Positions 38,501 to 48,292 of a stretch of DNA of 64,000 nt are shown one piece after another. Made by a program: the position numbers and the translations under genes. The notes beneath the pieces were generated by a model, which saw only the letters and a list, made by a program, of their open reading frames with translations, searched no databases and was not told the DNA's origin. This stretch comes from Streptomyces sp. HmicA12 (GTDB lineage Bacteria; Actinomycetota; Actinomycetes; Streptomycetales; Streptomycetaceae). How positions within the stretch are numbered: the first letter of the stretch is position 1; the number at the start of each line of letters is the position of its first letter. The stretch lies in assembly GCF_000373565.1 (NCBI RefSeq), contig NZ_KB891802.1, forward strand, positions 205,659 to 269,658, in the 5' to 3' direction.

Positions 38501-39828
38501 GGTAGGTCCAGCGGGATGTCCGCTGCACTGGTCGCCGCGTTGCGTTCCACTGCGCTGAGCTCGGCCGTCTGCAATGTGAGAGCGTAGTGCTGTCGCGGGT
38601 CGAAGTCGTCGAATTCGTCGATGCGGTCCAGGACATCGGCGACAAGCTTGCGCAGGTACAGACGCGGGGCGATGCCGACCTTGCCGCCGAGCGCGCCCGT
38701 GACAGCGCGAGCCAGCTCGTCCAGGTAAGCGTCGTCCGCTCGCTGAGCGACCCGTTCGGGATGACGGGCGTCCGCGACATAGATGTCAAGCACCTTGCGC
38801 CCCAGGCTGCCGAGAGAGGCGAGGTCGAAGCCGGGCAGGCGTAGTTGGACGGCGCGTGGCGAGTCGAAACGCGGGTCGGTCGTGAAGTCTGTGGTCAGGC
38901 GTTGGGCGAGGGGCGCAAGACGCTGTACACCCTGCTGCCCGTCGTAGAAGGCGGGAGTGCCGGTGATGACGAGGAAGAGACCGGGGAAACGGCCCGTGTC
39001 GATCTCGTCGAGGAGCTGGCGCAGCGCGTTGAGGGACTTCTCGCGGACGTCGCCGCGCACCCGCTGCAAGGTCTCGACTTCGTCGAGGACGAGCAGGAGC
39101 CCGGGATGCCCGCAGTCTCGGAGAACGGTGAGTAGTCCCTGAAGGAAGCCGAGGGCGGCGAAGTGGTCGAGGTCGCCGCGGATGCCTGCGGCCCGCTTCG
39201 CTGCGGCGGCCACCGACTTCTGTCCGCCCAGCCAGGCGATGAGAGCTTCGGCGAGGGCGCCGTCACCGGCTGCCACGGCCCGTCGGTAGCCGCGGAGCGC
39301 GGCGGAGAAGGCGGGCGTGGTCCGGGCCACAGCAGCCAGCCGCTGTTCCAGGAGTACATCGACGGCGGCTGCCAGCGCTTCCTCGTCTTCGTCCGCTACT
39401 TCGCCTCCGGCCAGAGCCTCCTCCTCCAGCGCGTAGAACCAGGAGTCGATGACGGCACGCAGCGCGGACGGTTGGTGGGTGGCGGTGGCCAGTCGTTCGG
39501 TGAGCCGACGGTAGACGGTCTCCAGGCGGTGCAACGGCGTCTCGGTCTCGGAGATCTGCACCTCACTGACGGCGAGCCCGCGTCGCTTGGCCCGTTCCGC
39601 CAGCCAGCGGGCGAAGAAGGTCTTGCCGGATCCGTACTCGCCGCGCAGAGCGTGGAATGCGGCCCCGCCGCGGGCGACGGTGGTCAGATCGTCGTCGAGC
39701 GCAGCCTCGAAGCGGTCCAGGCCGACGGCGAACAGCCCGAGTCCCGCTTGCGGGACGGTTCCGCGGCGCAGGGCGTCGACCACGTCGCGGCGGCGCGCGG
39801 CGCTGATGTCGAGGGCCGGGCGGGTCAT
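38497..39828 (-). CDS. brxD: BREX type 2 ATP-binding protein BrxD
   Basis: 443 aa from ATG 39828, which overlaps the pglZ stop by 4 nt. It is a P-loop ATPase with Walker A GEYGSGKT (63-70) and Walker B LLLVLDE (244-250), and ITGTPAFYDG as sensor-like motif. It contains the helicase-loader-like core common to BrxD. It presumably works with BrxHI on DNA. Both ends are coupled by ATGA overlaps, so stoichiometric expression with PglZ and BrxHI is likely. Confidence 0.92.
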   Translation of the reverse strand: MTRPALDISAARRRDVVDALRRGTVPQAGLGLFAVGLDRFEAALDDDLTTVARGGAAFHALRGEYGSGKTFFARWLAERAKRRGLAVSEVQISETETPLHRLETVYRRLTERLATATHQPSALRAVIDSWFYALEEEALAGGEVADEDEEALAAAVDVLLEQRLAAVARTTPAFSAALRGYRRAVAAGDGALAEALIAWLGGQKSVAAAAKRAAGIRGDLDHFAALGFLQGLLTVLRDCGHPGLLLVLDEVETLQRVRGDVREKSLNALRQLLDEIDTGRFPGLFLVITGTPAFYDGQQGVQRLAPLAQRLTTDFTTDPRFDSPRAVQLRLPGFDLASLGSLGRKVLDIYVADARHPERVAQRADDAYLDELARAVTGALGGKVGIAPRLYLRKLVADVLDRIDEFDDFDPRQHYALTLQTAELSAVERNAATSAADIPLDLP

Positions 39829-42557
39829 GTGGTGCCTTTCGAGGACGGGAACTGCTGCTCCAGCAGGGCGCGGTCGAGTTGCACGGTGCGCCCTGATTCG
39901 ACGAGGCGGAGCACCGGATAGCCGTCGATGTTGAGCAGGCGTTCCAGCATCGTGGCGAACCGAGCGGGATTGCGCTGCGATTTGCCAGTGGCGGCCTGGG
40001 CGGCCGCGGCGACCGCGCCTGGGGAGAGTTTCCCGCCCGCTGCGTCCAGGGCGTCCAGTGCGGCAGCGACCGCCTTCCTTTCGGGCGCGCCACGGACGAA
40101 CTCGAGCTGCGACTTGTACGGGGCGCTGCCTACGGTGCGCCATCCGAGGGTGAGGGCGTCGGGCGTGGCCCTGCCCTCGGCCGCCTTCTGCCGTTCTTGC
40201 GCTGCTGCGGGGGCGGCAGCGGCGGGAGAGGTCTCGGCGGTCTCGGACACGGTCCACCACGAGGGCACGATGGACTCGGGCGGTAGCAGCACCCATCCGG
40301 ACGGCACTGCTCCGCCGGACGGCACCAGGGTGATCACGGGGACGGTGACCTCGGCGAGCGAGGCACCGCCGTGATACCCGGCCTGCCGAGCGGTGTAGCG
40401 CAAGTCGTCGCGCCACGCCGCAGTGATGCGTTTGCCGTCCGTCAGGACGCGCGGACCTGCCAGGACGACCTCGCCGTCCTTCGGCGCCCCGGTACGCCAG
40501 CGGGCCCCCCGCACTCCTGTGACCTCCGTGGGCGGGTGGCCGCGTTCGGTGCGGTCGACGATGTGGCCGTGGTCGGAGATCAGGACCACCGGGCGTCCGT
40601 AGTCGCGGGCGGCGTTCAGCAGGTCGGGCAGTTTGCCGAGGCCAGCTAGGTCCCAGCGGCCACGGGTCGACTCCCGTCCGTCGGCCAGGGCATCGTCGAT
40701 GGTGTTGAGGACGACCGCGACGATGTCGTCCGAGGCGAGCGCCTGGACGAGTTCGGGGGCGAGCCGGTGCCCGGGCGGGCCTTCGTAGCCACCCTTGTGG
40801 AAGAGGTGCGCGCCGCGGTGTCGACGGCGCCAGAAAGAGGTGAACCCCGTCCGCTCGGCGGCCTGTCCGCCCTCGGAGGCACGGCCGGACAGCAGCGAAG
40901 CCCTGCTGACGCGAGTGATGGACGGCAATATCGACACGGCCGCTCGGCGCCGCGGCCCGGGGCCCCCCGCGGCAGCGGGCACGATCTCGGTCCACACCCG
41001 CCGGTCCAGGTCCGAGGCGAGGCTGACGGCGACGTCCGCGCTCATTCCGTCCAGTACGAGGATCAGTGGACGGCCACCGTTCTGGGCGAGTGGGGCCGCT
41101 GCTTTGGCGAGGGCGTCCTCGATGAGCAGGGCGCCGCCATCGGCCTGCTGACAGGCGTTCTCGGACCAGGCGGCCAGCAACTTGGCGAAATGGGCGTCAT
41201 CGGCGGTGCGACGGACGCGGGCGGCTCCTATCAGCCTTCGGTAGGCCTCTCCGATGGCTGTGTCGCGGTAGGCGTCTCCTTCCGCGAGGACGCCGATGGC
41301 CAGGTCGGTCCAGCCGGACGAGGACATGTGCTGCTGCACGGCCTGGCTGACGGTGGCGGGCGCCGCGGGCTCGGTGGCGAGCCAGCGCATCAGGCGGACG
41401 GCGGTGCGTGCGGTCTCGGTGGAATCGGCATGCACGGAGGCGAGCTGGTGGGATTCCAGATCGCGCAGCGCGGATTCGGCCAGGGCGACGGCGCCTTCGC
41501 CGCGGCTGCCCAGGCAGGCGGACAAGGTGCGCAGCCGCCCCAGGTAGCCGGAGGGCAGCAGCCGGTCGCCGCGTACGAGGTCGGTGAGGCGGGCGTCGGC
41601 GGCGAGCCGGTCGGCGCGTTCGAGGACGGTGATGACCCGGTCGCGGGTGCCGCCGGAGGACGTGGAGCCCTCTGCCCGGGCGATCCAGCGGGTGAGGACG
41701 CCGGTGGCGGCGTCGGCGAAGGGCCGCAGCGTTTCGAAGGAGGCGAGCGCCGGACCGAACAGCGTGCCGAGGGCGAATCCGGCGGCTTCGGGAGCCTGGG
41801 AGGCCAGCGCGGCGGATGCCAGCGCGCCCAGTGGCAGCGCGTCACCGCCGCGGCCCTCGGCGGCGAGCGTGAGCAGGGTGGCAGCGGCCGGGCCGACGGT
41901 TCGGGTCAGCCAGGTCTGCAGGCCGCGCCGTTCGCTGTCGGCCAGGGCGGCGTAGCGGGCGGGCCCGGCCGGGCTGCGGGTCCAGGCGAAGAGGGCGTCG
42001 GCGTCCAGGTCGAGGGTGTCGGAAGCGACGTTGCCCAGGCCGAGGCGTGCGTCGAGCAGGGCTCGTACGGCCCGGTCACGGGTGAGGACGGCGCCGGTGC
42101 GGGGCCAGCCGTCGAGGGGCTCGGCCTGCAGCAGCCCGTCGAGGAGCCAGTGCTCACCGAGCATCCGCGGGTCCAGATCGGTGGCGCCGAAGAGCTGGGT
42201 GACGATTTCGGCGCGGTCGACGGGCAACGGCTGACGGTGCACAGCGTGGGCGCGCAGGTCCAGGCTGAGCTGCTCTGCGGGCACGGTGCCGGTGACGACG
42301 AGCACGCTGTCGTCCTGGGGCCCGCTGCCCGCCACATGACGGTGCCAGGCGTCCGTGACGCCGAGCGGGGAGTCCTGGTCGGTGACGACGACGCGGCGGT
42401 GCCCTTCGCCGACCGGGACGGTGAACTCGGTGTCCTTCTCCGTGGCGTCCCAGACGGCATCGACGAGGACCAGCCGACGGCCCGGCGCCTCCTTGAGCTC
42501 GCTGTGCAGGAGCACCTCGATGGCCCGCCGGCCGGCGACCGGCCGAGTGGCTGTCAC
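39825..42557 (-). CDS. pglZ: BREX phosphatase-domain protein PglZ
   Basis: 910 aa. The C-terminal half holds the alkaline-phosphatase-superfamily PglZ domain: LILVLDGMSADVA (about 500), the nucleophile region ILPSITRVSRASLLSGR (about 550), VVLISDHGHI (about 662) and YHGGASLAEV (about 731). All the expected metal-binding positions are present. The N-terminal ~450 residues are helical and the last ~100 a small basic domain. PglZ is the marker gene of all BREX systems. The 4-nt overlap with pglY upstream and brxD downstream places it mid-operon. Confidence 0.94.
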   Translation of the reverse strand: MTATRPVAGRRAIEVLLHSELKEAPGRRLVLVDAVWDATEKDTEFTVPVGEGHRRVVVTDQDSPLGVTDAWHRHVAGSGPQDDSVLVVTGTVPAEQLSLDLRAHAVHRQPLPVDRAEIVTQLFGATDLDPRMLGEHWLLDGLLQAEPLDGWPRTGAVLTRDRAVRALLDARLGLGNVASDTLDLDADALFAWTRSPAGPARYAALADSERRGLQTWLTRTVGPAAATLLTLAAEGRGGDALPLGALASAALASQAPEAAGFALGTLFGPALASFETLRPFADAATGVLTRWIARAEGSTSSGGTRDRVITVLERADRLAADARLTDLVRGDRLLPSGYLGRLRTLSACLGSRGEGAVALAESALRDLESHQLASVHADSTETARTAVRLMRWLATEPAAPATVSQAVQQHMSSSGWTDLAIGVLAEGDAYRDTAIGEAYRRLIGAARVRRTADDAHFAKLLAAWSENACQQADGGALLIEDALAKAAAPLAQNGGRPLILVLDGMSADVAVSLASDLDRRVWTEIVPAAAGGPGPRRRAAVSILPSITRVSRASLLSGRASEGGQAAERTGFTSFWRRRHRGAHLFHKGGYEGPPGHRLAPELVQALASDDIVAVVLNTIDDALADGRESTRGRWDLAGLGKLPDLLNAARDYGRPVVLISDHGHIVDRTERGHPPTEVTGVRGARWRTGAPKDGEVVLAGPRVLTDGKRITAAWRDDLRYTARQAGYHGGASLAEVTVPVITLVPSGGAVPSGWVLLPPESIVPSWWTVSETAETSPAAAAPAAAQERQKAAEGRATPDALTLGWRTVGSAPYKSQLEFVRGAPERKAVAAALDALDAAGGKLSPGAVAAAAQAATGKSQRNPARFATMLERLLNIDGYPVLRLVESGRTVQLDRALLEQQFPSSKGTT

Positions 42558-45500
42558 GGCGTCTCACCGTCCTGCCGCGCCTGCCGCGCCTGCCAGGAGA
42601 TTTCCACCGGAGTGTTCGGGTGCAGGGCGCGGAACGCCTCGATGTCCTCACGTACGGCGTCGAGGTCGGCGTGGAGTGCCGCCGGGCCCGGAGCGATGAC
42701 GCGCCGTCCGGCGCGGCGGGGGGTGCCGGGTCCGGGCGCGGGCTCGGGATCCCAGGACAGCGGGTCCTGCTGCCCCTGCACGGGGCCCTTCGGACCCGAG
42801 GGTACGGGCGGAGTGCCGTGCTCGGAGAGGGGGATCCGGTCGGCGTCGATCTCGGAGGTCGGCCCGGCGGGCTCGTCGGCGGGAGCGGACCGTTCCAGGC
42901 GCAGCGCGGCGTCGAGCAGAGCGAGCCCGCTCTCGCGGACCTCGCGGAGCAGGGGGATCAGGGACCGCTCACGTTCCGGCGCGCGCGCGGCGTCGCCGAT
43001 GCGGTCCATGAGCTGCTGCGCGCGGTCGCCGATGCTGTCGTCGCGCCCGGTGAGGGCACGCACGCTGGACAGCAGCCGCCAGTCGGCGGTGTTCAGGGCC
43101 GTCAGCACGTCCGCCGCGCTGTCCATAGCATGGGACAGGTCACGGGCAGGGGTCTCGTACGAGACGGAGGCCAGCTCGCTCACCAGGCCGGTGGCGTCTT
43201 CGGCGTGGCGTACGAGGCGGGCCAGGAGGGCTTCGGCCTCGCGCAGCAGCGCGCCTCGAGGAGTGGCGGTGACGCCGTCGGGGCCGTCGAGTCCGAGGAG
43301 CGCGGCGTGCCGGTTCAGCACGGTGCGCACTCCGCCGACGTTCTCCTCGTACGCCTTCGCCCGGGCGAGGACGTCGGAGGCGAGCCCATTGACATTCCGT
43401 GCGAAAAGGCCCGGCTTGGCGGGCACTCCGAACAGTCGCCCGGCGCGGTCCCGGGCGGTGGCGTACTCCTCCTCGGTCGGCAGCTGCTGTGCGCGCAGTT
43501 TCCAGCCCAGGCTGATGTCGGCGAGCGGCGGAGGCGTGGTCTCGGTGCCGGAGTACAGCACCCACGAGCGGTCGTCGAGGAGGGCGTAGGCGGCGATGAG
43601 GAGACTGGAGACCAGCTTGTCGAGGCCGCCCAGACCGAGGTCGTCCCTGATCCAGTTTCGGATGTCCTCGACGGGCAGCTCGCCGTCCTCGTCGCGGGCT
43701 GCGGCGGCCCGGTTGATGCGCGTACGCAGCTGGTCGCCGTTGATCACGAGCGGGCCGTCGTGGACAGTGCCGAGACCCAGGGGCTCCACGATGCGCTTGA
43801 CGGTGCGCAGGTCCTTCACGTCGACCGGGATGCGGCCGCCCTCGTCCATGGCCTTGGTGATCCAGTCCAGGGCCGTGGCGAGCTCGGACGGGGTGACGGC
43901 CTTCGGGATGCTGCCCGGTCCGGGGCCGAAGTCGGGGTGCTTGGGGTACAGGGCGGAGAGCAGCCCGTCGGCGAGCTGCGCCACGGCCTGTACGAACGGC
44001 TTGCTGCCTTCGGGCTGCGGGCGCGGGTACTCGGGCTGCAACGAGAGCACGTGCTGCCCGTCGTACACCTCGGCGCCACGGGTGCCCTCGGTGGCCTCGG
44101 CGAGCCCGTACACCTCGCGCAATGATTCGACCAGGGTGCGGGTGAGGTTCTCGCGGGCGTGCTCGAGCTGGCGGCGGGCCTTGGCGCGGTCGTCCGGCGA
44201 GTAGTTGCGGATGTACTCGGAGAGCCGGTCGCGCTCGAGGAGGAAGTTGATCCTCATGAGGCGCCCGAGCTGGGCCTTGCGCTGCTCGGAGAAGTGGTCG
44301 CACAGCCAGACCAGGACGGGGGCGCCGGACGAATTTGCCTTCCGCAGGCTGGTGACCCGCCGATAGGCGTCGTCGGGGGAGTGGCCCGGCTTCTCGTCGA
44401 AGGGGCTGTCGAGGATGATCCTGAGGTTTCCGGCGGTGGCGGGTTCGAATGCTTCGTCGGCGATGCTGCGCGGGCCGGAGCGCACCGTGCCGAACACGAA
44501 CTCCACGGTGCGCTCCGAACCGCGCCAGACGATCTTCTTGTCGTCGAAGAGCTGGCCCTGCCGCCCGGTGAGACCCAGCTCTTCCCACAGCCGCTCACGC
44601 AGCCAGGCACGCCGAGCCCCCCACTTGTCCTCGCCGGCAACATCGTCAAGGATCGGCTCGATGTCCAGATCGGACAGGTGCAGCGAGTAGACGGGGTCGT
44701 CGCTGCCCTCGGAGCGCAGCTCGGAGGGGAACTCGCCCTGCAGCGCCCGGATGCGCTGCACGACCTTGTCCCGTACGGGCACGGCCCGCGACCGTACGGA
44801 GCCGTGGTTGAGGGCGGCGAGCCTGCTGGCGGTGAGGCGGCGCAGCGCAGGCACGTCGGGCGCGAGGGCGGCGAGCAGCAGCGTCTTGACGAAGCGCTCG
44901 TCGGCGATGAAGTCGGGATGGTCGGCCCGCCCGTACTTGCCGAGCAGGAAGCGCCGGGCCCGCGCGTGGAAGCGGCGGGCGGTCTCCGACTCCTGCTGCA
45001 GCCTGCTGGTGAAGGCAGTGCTCTGGTTGTCGACGAGGACGTCCCACAGGTCGCCGAGCGGGACAAGGCGTCCGATCTCGGCATCCGCGTTCTTCTCCAG
45101 CAGCTGCTGGACGAGCTTGAGTCCTGTGCGCTCGCGCTGGAGCGTCCCGGCCAGGGCGACCAGCACGTTCAGCAGGGCCGGTGAGAGCGGGTACACGGCC
45201 CGGAAGTCGTCCCAGCCGGCGCCGGTGGCACCCTCGCCGTCGAGCAGTACGTCCTTGACGAGCTGGCCCGCTTTGTCGACCCCGGCGAACGCGGCGTCGA
45301 GCGCCTGCTCCTGCCCCGCGCGCGGCTTGAGCACCCGCTCCTTGATGATGTCCGGGAGGTTGCTGTCCTCCAGGTCGATGACGGTGACGCGCTCCTTGAG
45401 GTACTCCAGGGCGTGCTGGAGGTTCTCCACGTCCGAGCCGAGGATGTCGGAGCCGACGAGCTGGGACAGGTCACGCTGACGAGAGATGAACGAGATGATT

Positions 45501-46480
45501 GGTACCGGCCGGTCGGGGTTGCTCGACTCGATCAGCTTGACCAGCTTCTGGATCTCGTCGTTGATGAACGTCCGGTCGGACATCCTGGCCTGCAGCCACA
45601 GCACCAGCTCGTCCAGGAACAGCACCACACCGTCGTAGTTGAGCCGCTGGGCGTGCTTGCTCATCTCGCTGAGCCCGTCGTCCAGCGACACGTATGCGGT
45701 TGCGTCGCCACTGACGGTTTCCGCGTATGACTTGTTGGGCCCCTTGAACAGGGCAGTGAGGAGCTGATCGCGCTGCAGGTCACCCGCGGGGGCCTTGAAG
45801 GCAGCGTCCAGAGCATCCTTGGTCCAGCCGAGGACGGGGGCGGGGCCAATGGGCTGCAGCTCGTCGTCCTCGTTGCTGTCAGTGGCGTCGTCGTCCGTGG
45901 TGTTCTCGTGGGGGGCTACGGGCGCGGGCAGCAGCTTGATGAACGCCTCGTCACCGATGCTCTCGCGCAGCGCTCGCGCATCCGCGAGCAGCGAGTCGGC
46001 CCGGAACACCAGCGGTGTCGCTTCGTCCGGGTGTAGCCGTCGCACCGTCTTCACGTAGCCGCCCAGCAGCGCCGCCTCCAGGCTGGCCGCGCCCACCAGG
46101 TGGTAGGGCACCATCAGGAATCGCTTCCCCGGCAGCCAGCCCTGGTTCTCGGAGACCACCTCGCGCAGCCGCGGCTTGTCCTGGACGGCCTGGTCCCCGT
46201 TGAGCACAGCATGCAGGACGGAGAGGAAGTGGCTCTTACCGGATCCGAAGGAGCCGTGCAGGTACGCGGCCTCCGAACCGTTCTTGCGCAGAGCGCTGCC
46301 GATGAGCTTCAGAGCCTTGCGGAACTCCCCCTGAAGCTGCGACGTGACGACATAGTCCTTGACCGACCCGGCGGCCTTACCGACGAATCCCTCGGTCAGG
46401 GCGACCTTGAAGTCCCCGGAGTGAAGGTCCTCCCTGATGTCGAGAACGTCCCTCAGCACCGTCCCGCTGCCTCGCGCCAT
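42554..46480 (-). CDS. pglY: BREX large ATPase PglY (BrxC family)
   Basis: 1308 aa from ATG 46480, with GGAAG upstream. Walker A GSFGSGKSHF (76-85) and Walker B VVLFLDE (about 284-290) identify the DUF6079/BrxC-type P-loop ATPase; a long helical C-terminal region and a Pro-rich segment near the end follow. PglY is the large ATPase of type 2 BREX, and in S. coelicolor pglY and pglZ also form a pair. It follows the small anti-sigma-like ATPase gene by 105 bp, so it may have its own promoter there. Confidence 0.93.
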   Translation of the reverse strand: MARGSGTVLRDVLDIREDLHSGDFKVALTEGFVGKAAGSVKDYVVTSQLQGEFRKALKLIGSALRKNGSEAAYLHGSFGSGKSHFLSVLHAVLNGDQAVQDKPRLREVVSENQGWLPGKRFLMVPYHLVGAASLEAALLGGYVKTVRRLHPDEATPLVFRADSLLADARALRESIGDEAFIKLLPAPVAPHENTTDDDATDSNEDDELQPIGPAPVLGWTKDALDAAFKAPAGDLQRDQLLTALFKGPNKSYAETVSGDATAYVSLDDGLSEMSKHAQRLNYDGVVLFLDELVLWLQARMSDRTFINDEIQKLVKLIESSNPDRPVPIISFISRQRDLSQLVGSDILGSDVENLQHALEYLKERVTVIDLEDSNLPDIIKERVLKPRAGQEQALDAAFAGVDKAGQLVKDVLLDGEGATGAGWDDFRAVYPLSPALLNVLVALAGTLQRERTGLKLVQQLLEKNADAEIGRLVPLGDLWDVLVDNQSTAFTSRLQQESETARRFHARARRFLLGKYGRADHPDFIADERFVKTLLLAALAPDVPALRRLTASRLAALNHGSVRSRAVPVRDKVVQRIRALQGEFPSELRSEGSDDPVYSLHLSDLDIEPILDDVAGEDKWGARRAWLRERLWEELGLTGRQGQLFDDKKIVWRGSERTVEFVFGTVRSGPRSIADEAFEPATAGNLRIILDSPFDEKPGHSPDDAYRRVTSLRKANSSGAPVLVWLCDHFSEQRKAQLGRLMRINFLLERDRLSEYIRNYSPDDRAKARRQLEHARENLTRTLVESLREVYGLAEATEGTRGAEVYDGQHVLSLQPEYPRPQPEGSKPFVQAVAQLADGLLSALYPKHPDFGPGPGSIPKAVTPSELATALDWITKAMDEGGRIPVDVKDLRTVKRIVEPLGLGTVHDGPLVINGDQLRTRINRAAAARDEDGELPVEDIRNWIRDDLGLGGLDKLVSSLLIAAYALLDDRSWVLYSGTETTPPPLADISLGWKLRAQQLPTEEEYATARDRAGRLFGVPAKPGLFARNVNGLASDVLARAKAYEENVGGVRTVLNRHAALLGLDGPDGVTATPRGALLREAEALLARLVRHAEDATGLVSELASVSYETPARDLSHAMDSAADVLTALNTADWRLLSSVRALTGRDDSIGDRAQQLMDRIGDAARAPERERSLIPLLREVRESGLALLDAALRLERSAPADEPAGPTSEIDADRIPLSEHGTPPVPSGPKGPVQGQQDPLSWDPEPAPGPGTPRRAGRRVIAPGPAALHADLDAVREDIEAFRALHPNTPVEISWQARQARQDGETP

Positions 46481-46585
46481 CAGCCGCTTCCGCTCCCCAC
46501 GTCTGTCCGTACTTCTGCCCCGTACCTCTGTCCATCTATGGTGCCAGGGGTACGGCCGATGAGGGGACGGTCGAAGCAAGCAAGG

Positions 46586-47023
46586 TCAACGGAGGCGGCG
46601 GGTCAGCACCGCCCACACCGTCTTGCCAGGCGCGCCCGCGCGGGGCGCCACACCCCAGGTCTCGGCGAGCGCGGCGACGATGAGGAGACCGCGGCCCGTT
46701 TCGGCGCAGTCGTTCGGTGCCTCGGTGGTGGGCAGACGCTCGCCCCTGGTGTCGCTGACCTCGATGCGCAGCCGTTCCTCGGCGGGGAGCAGGACGAGAC
46801 GCAGTAGGGCGTCACGGCCCGGGACAGCACCGTGGGTGACAGCGTTCGCCGCGAGCTCGGCGACGACGAGACTCGCGTTCTGGCTGACGGGCGAGTCGTA
46901 GCCGTACCCCCAGGAGTCGAGGCTGTGCGCGGCTAGGCGCCGGGCGAGGCGGGCGCCACGCGGGGTGGAGGTGAAGCGCAGATCGAAGGTGGTCGGGGTG
47001 GGCGTGTTCGTGGGGGAGGTCAT
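46586..47023 (-). CDS. Anti-sigma-like ATP-binding protein (HATPase_c_2)
   Basis: 145 aa from ATG 47023. It is an RsbW-type GHKL fold with the N-box VVAELAANAVTHG (Glu56, Asn60) and the G-box ETGRGLLIVAALAETWG (about 107-123). Such small ATPases are numerous in Streptomyces and often sit beside XRE-DUF5753 and DUF397 genes, the arrangement known from abaA/whiJ/bldB-like clusters, as here. It lies on the same strand as pglY, just upstream, and is divergent from the XRE gene. A regulatory role toward the BREX genes is inferred only from position. Confidence 0.85.
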   Translation of the reverse strand: MTSPTNTPTPTTFDLRFTSTPRGARLARRLAAHSLDSWGYGYDSPVSQNASLVVAELAANAVTHGAVPGRDALLRLVLLPAEERLRIEVSDTRGERLPTTEAPNDCAETGRGLLIVAALAETWGVAPRAGAPGKTVWAVLTRRLR

Positions 47024-47251
47024 ACGTCGACGGTGGCGCGGGTGAGGCGACGGCGGACAGGGGGTGAGCTGGTACGGGGATGGACTGTCGGGGTGGGCGG
47101 GGTGGTTGTCGGGGTTGTACGAGTCACTCACATGGGAGAACTCCAGATGATCGGGCGGCGGGAGGGGGTGAGTTGTCCGTACGCTGATGAACTTGCCTGC
47201 GTGTGAGCGCAGTTGGGGTGCTGCGGGCTCTACGGTCGAGGGGCGGCGGAC

Positions 47252-48082
47252 ATGGAACTGGTGGACGTCGATGCCGGGGCGGAGTCGGGGAACGGGTTCC
47301 TGCGCTGCTTCGGGCGCCAGGTGAAGCTGCTCCGGGAGGCGGCGGGCCTCACCCAGGCGGAGCTCGGGGCGCTTGTGGGGTACGGGGAGGCACAGATCGC
47401 GTCCGTGGAGCAGGGGCGGCGCATTCCCAAGCCGGGGCTTGTGGCTGACCTGGATCGGGTGTTGGGGGCGGGTGGGGTGCTGGTGGCTATGAAGGGGGAG
47501 GTGGAGAGGGCTCGGTATCCGGGGTTCTTCCGGGAGTTCGCTCGTCTTGAGGCAGAGGCCGTCGAACTGCACGCCTACGACGTCCTGTTGGTGAACGGAC
47601 TGCTCCAGTGCGAGGAGTATGCGCGGGCCGTATTCGAGATGTGGCGCCCGCTGCTCGACGAGGAGACCGTCGAGCAGCGGCTCGGGGCGAGGCTGATGCG
47701 GCAGAAGATCTTCTCCCGAAAGCCCGCGCCGCTCATGAGCTTCGTCATTGAAGAGGCGGCGCTCCGGCGACCGTTGGGTGGGCGACGGGTGCTGCAATGT
47801 CAGTTGGAACAACTGCTGATTGTGGGACACCAGCGGAACGTCGAGATCCAGGTCATGCCGATCGAGCGGGACGAACACGCCAGCCTGGCAGGCCCGTTCA
47901 CGTTGCTCCTTGCCAAGACTCGGCGCAGGATGGCCTACGTGGAGGCGCAGAGTCAGAGCATCGTGCATTCGGACGCGGCGAAGGTTCAGAATCTCGAAGC
48001 CACGTATGGCGTTCTGCGGGCCCAGGCGCTGACTCCGAAGGAGTCGCTGGGCTGGATCGAGAGGTTCTTGGGAGAGTTGTGA
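47252..48082 (+). CDS. XRE family regulator with DUF5753 domain (WhiJ/Scr1-like)
   Basis: 276 aa from ATG 47252. The N-terminal XRE helix-turn-helix (about 15-70: FGRQVKLLREAAGLTQAELGALVGYGEAQIASVEQGRRIPK) is followed by the DUF5753 domain (about 85-270, with LLQCEEYARAVFE, RLMRQKI, VMPIERDEHASLAGPFTLL). Its stop overlaps the DUF397 start (GTGA). XRE-DUF5753/DUF397 pairs act as regulator and partner, and some behave as toxin-antitoxin-like modules (Scr1/Scr2). It is on the opposite strand to the BREX genes and converges on pglX. Confidence 0.92.
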   Translation: MELVDVDAGAESGNGFLRCFGRQVKLLREAAGLTQAELGALVGYGEAQIASVEQGRRIPKPGLVADLDRVLGAGGVLVAMKGEVERARYPGFFREFARLEAEAVELHAYDVLLVNGLLQCEEYARAVFEMWRPLLDEETVEQRLGARLMRQKIFSRKPAPLMSFVIEEAALRRPLGGRRVLQCQLEQLLIVGHQRNVEIQVMPIERDEHASLAGPFTLLLAKTRRRMAYVEAQSQSIVHSDAAKVQNLEATYGVLRAQALTPKESLGWIERFLGEL

Positions 48083-48270
48083 CAGCGAACAGCGGAAAGC
48101 TGGCAGAGCTGGTCTGGATGAAGAGCAGCTACAGCGCTGGAGACGGCGGTCAGTGCGTCGAGGTCGCCCGGACGGTCACGCTCGTGCACGTACGAGACTC
48201 CAAGCGGGCCGTGGGGCCGGTCCTCACAATCGCCCCCACGGAGTGGACCGTGTTCCTGAAGGCGATGTGA
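48079..48270 (+). CDS. DUF397 domain protein
   Basis: 63 aa from GTG 48079, overlapping the XRE gene by 4 nt. It is almost entirely the DUF397 domain: WMKSSYSAGDGGQCVEVA...VHVRDSKRAVGPVLTIAPTEWTVFL. These small proteins partner the XRE-DUF5753 regulator encoded just upstream and counteract or modulate it. It ends 22 nt from the convergent pglX stop. Confidence 0.92.
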   Translation: MTANSGKLAELVWMKSSYSAGDGGQCVEVARTVTLVHVRDSKRAVGPVLTIAPTEWTVFLKAM

Positions 48271-48292
48271 GGACCGGGGGTGGAGGTGGTCG

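Noticed and set aside
38497..40995. 832-codon version of BrxD
   Set aside because: The upstream half is an out-of-frame reading of pglZ; BrxD homology and the ATGA overlap place the start at 39828.
46480..47968. Long minus-strand frame over the XRE gene leading into the small ATPase gene
   Set aside because: Upstream of 47023 it is antisense to the certain XRE-DUF5753 gene and has no ATPase homology.
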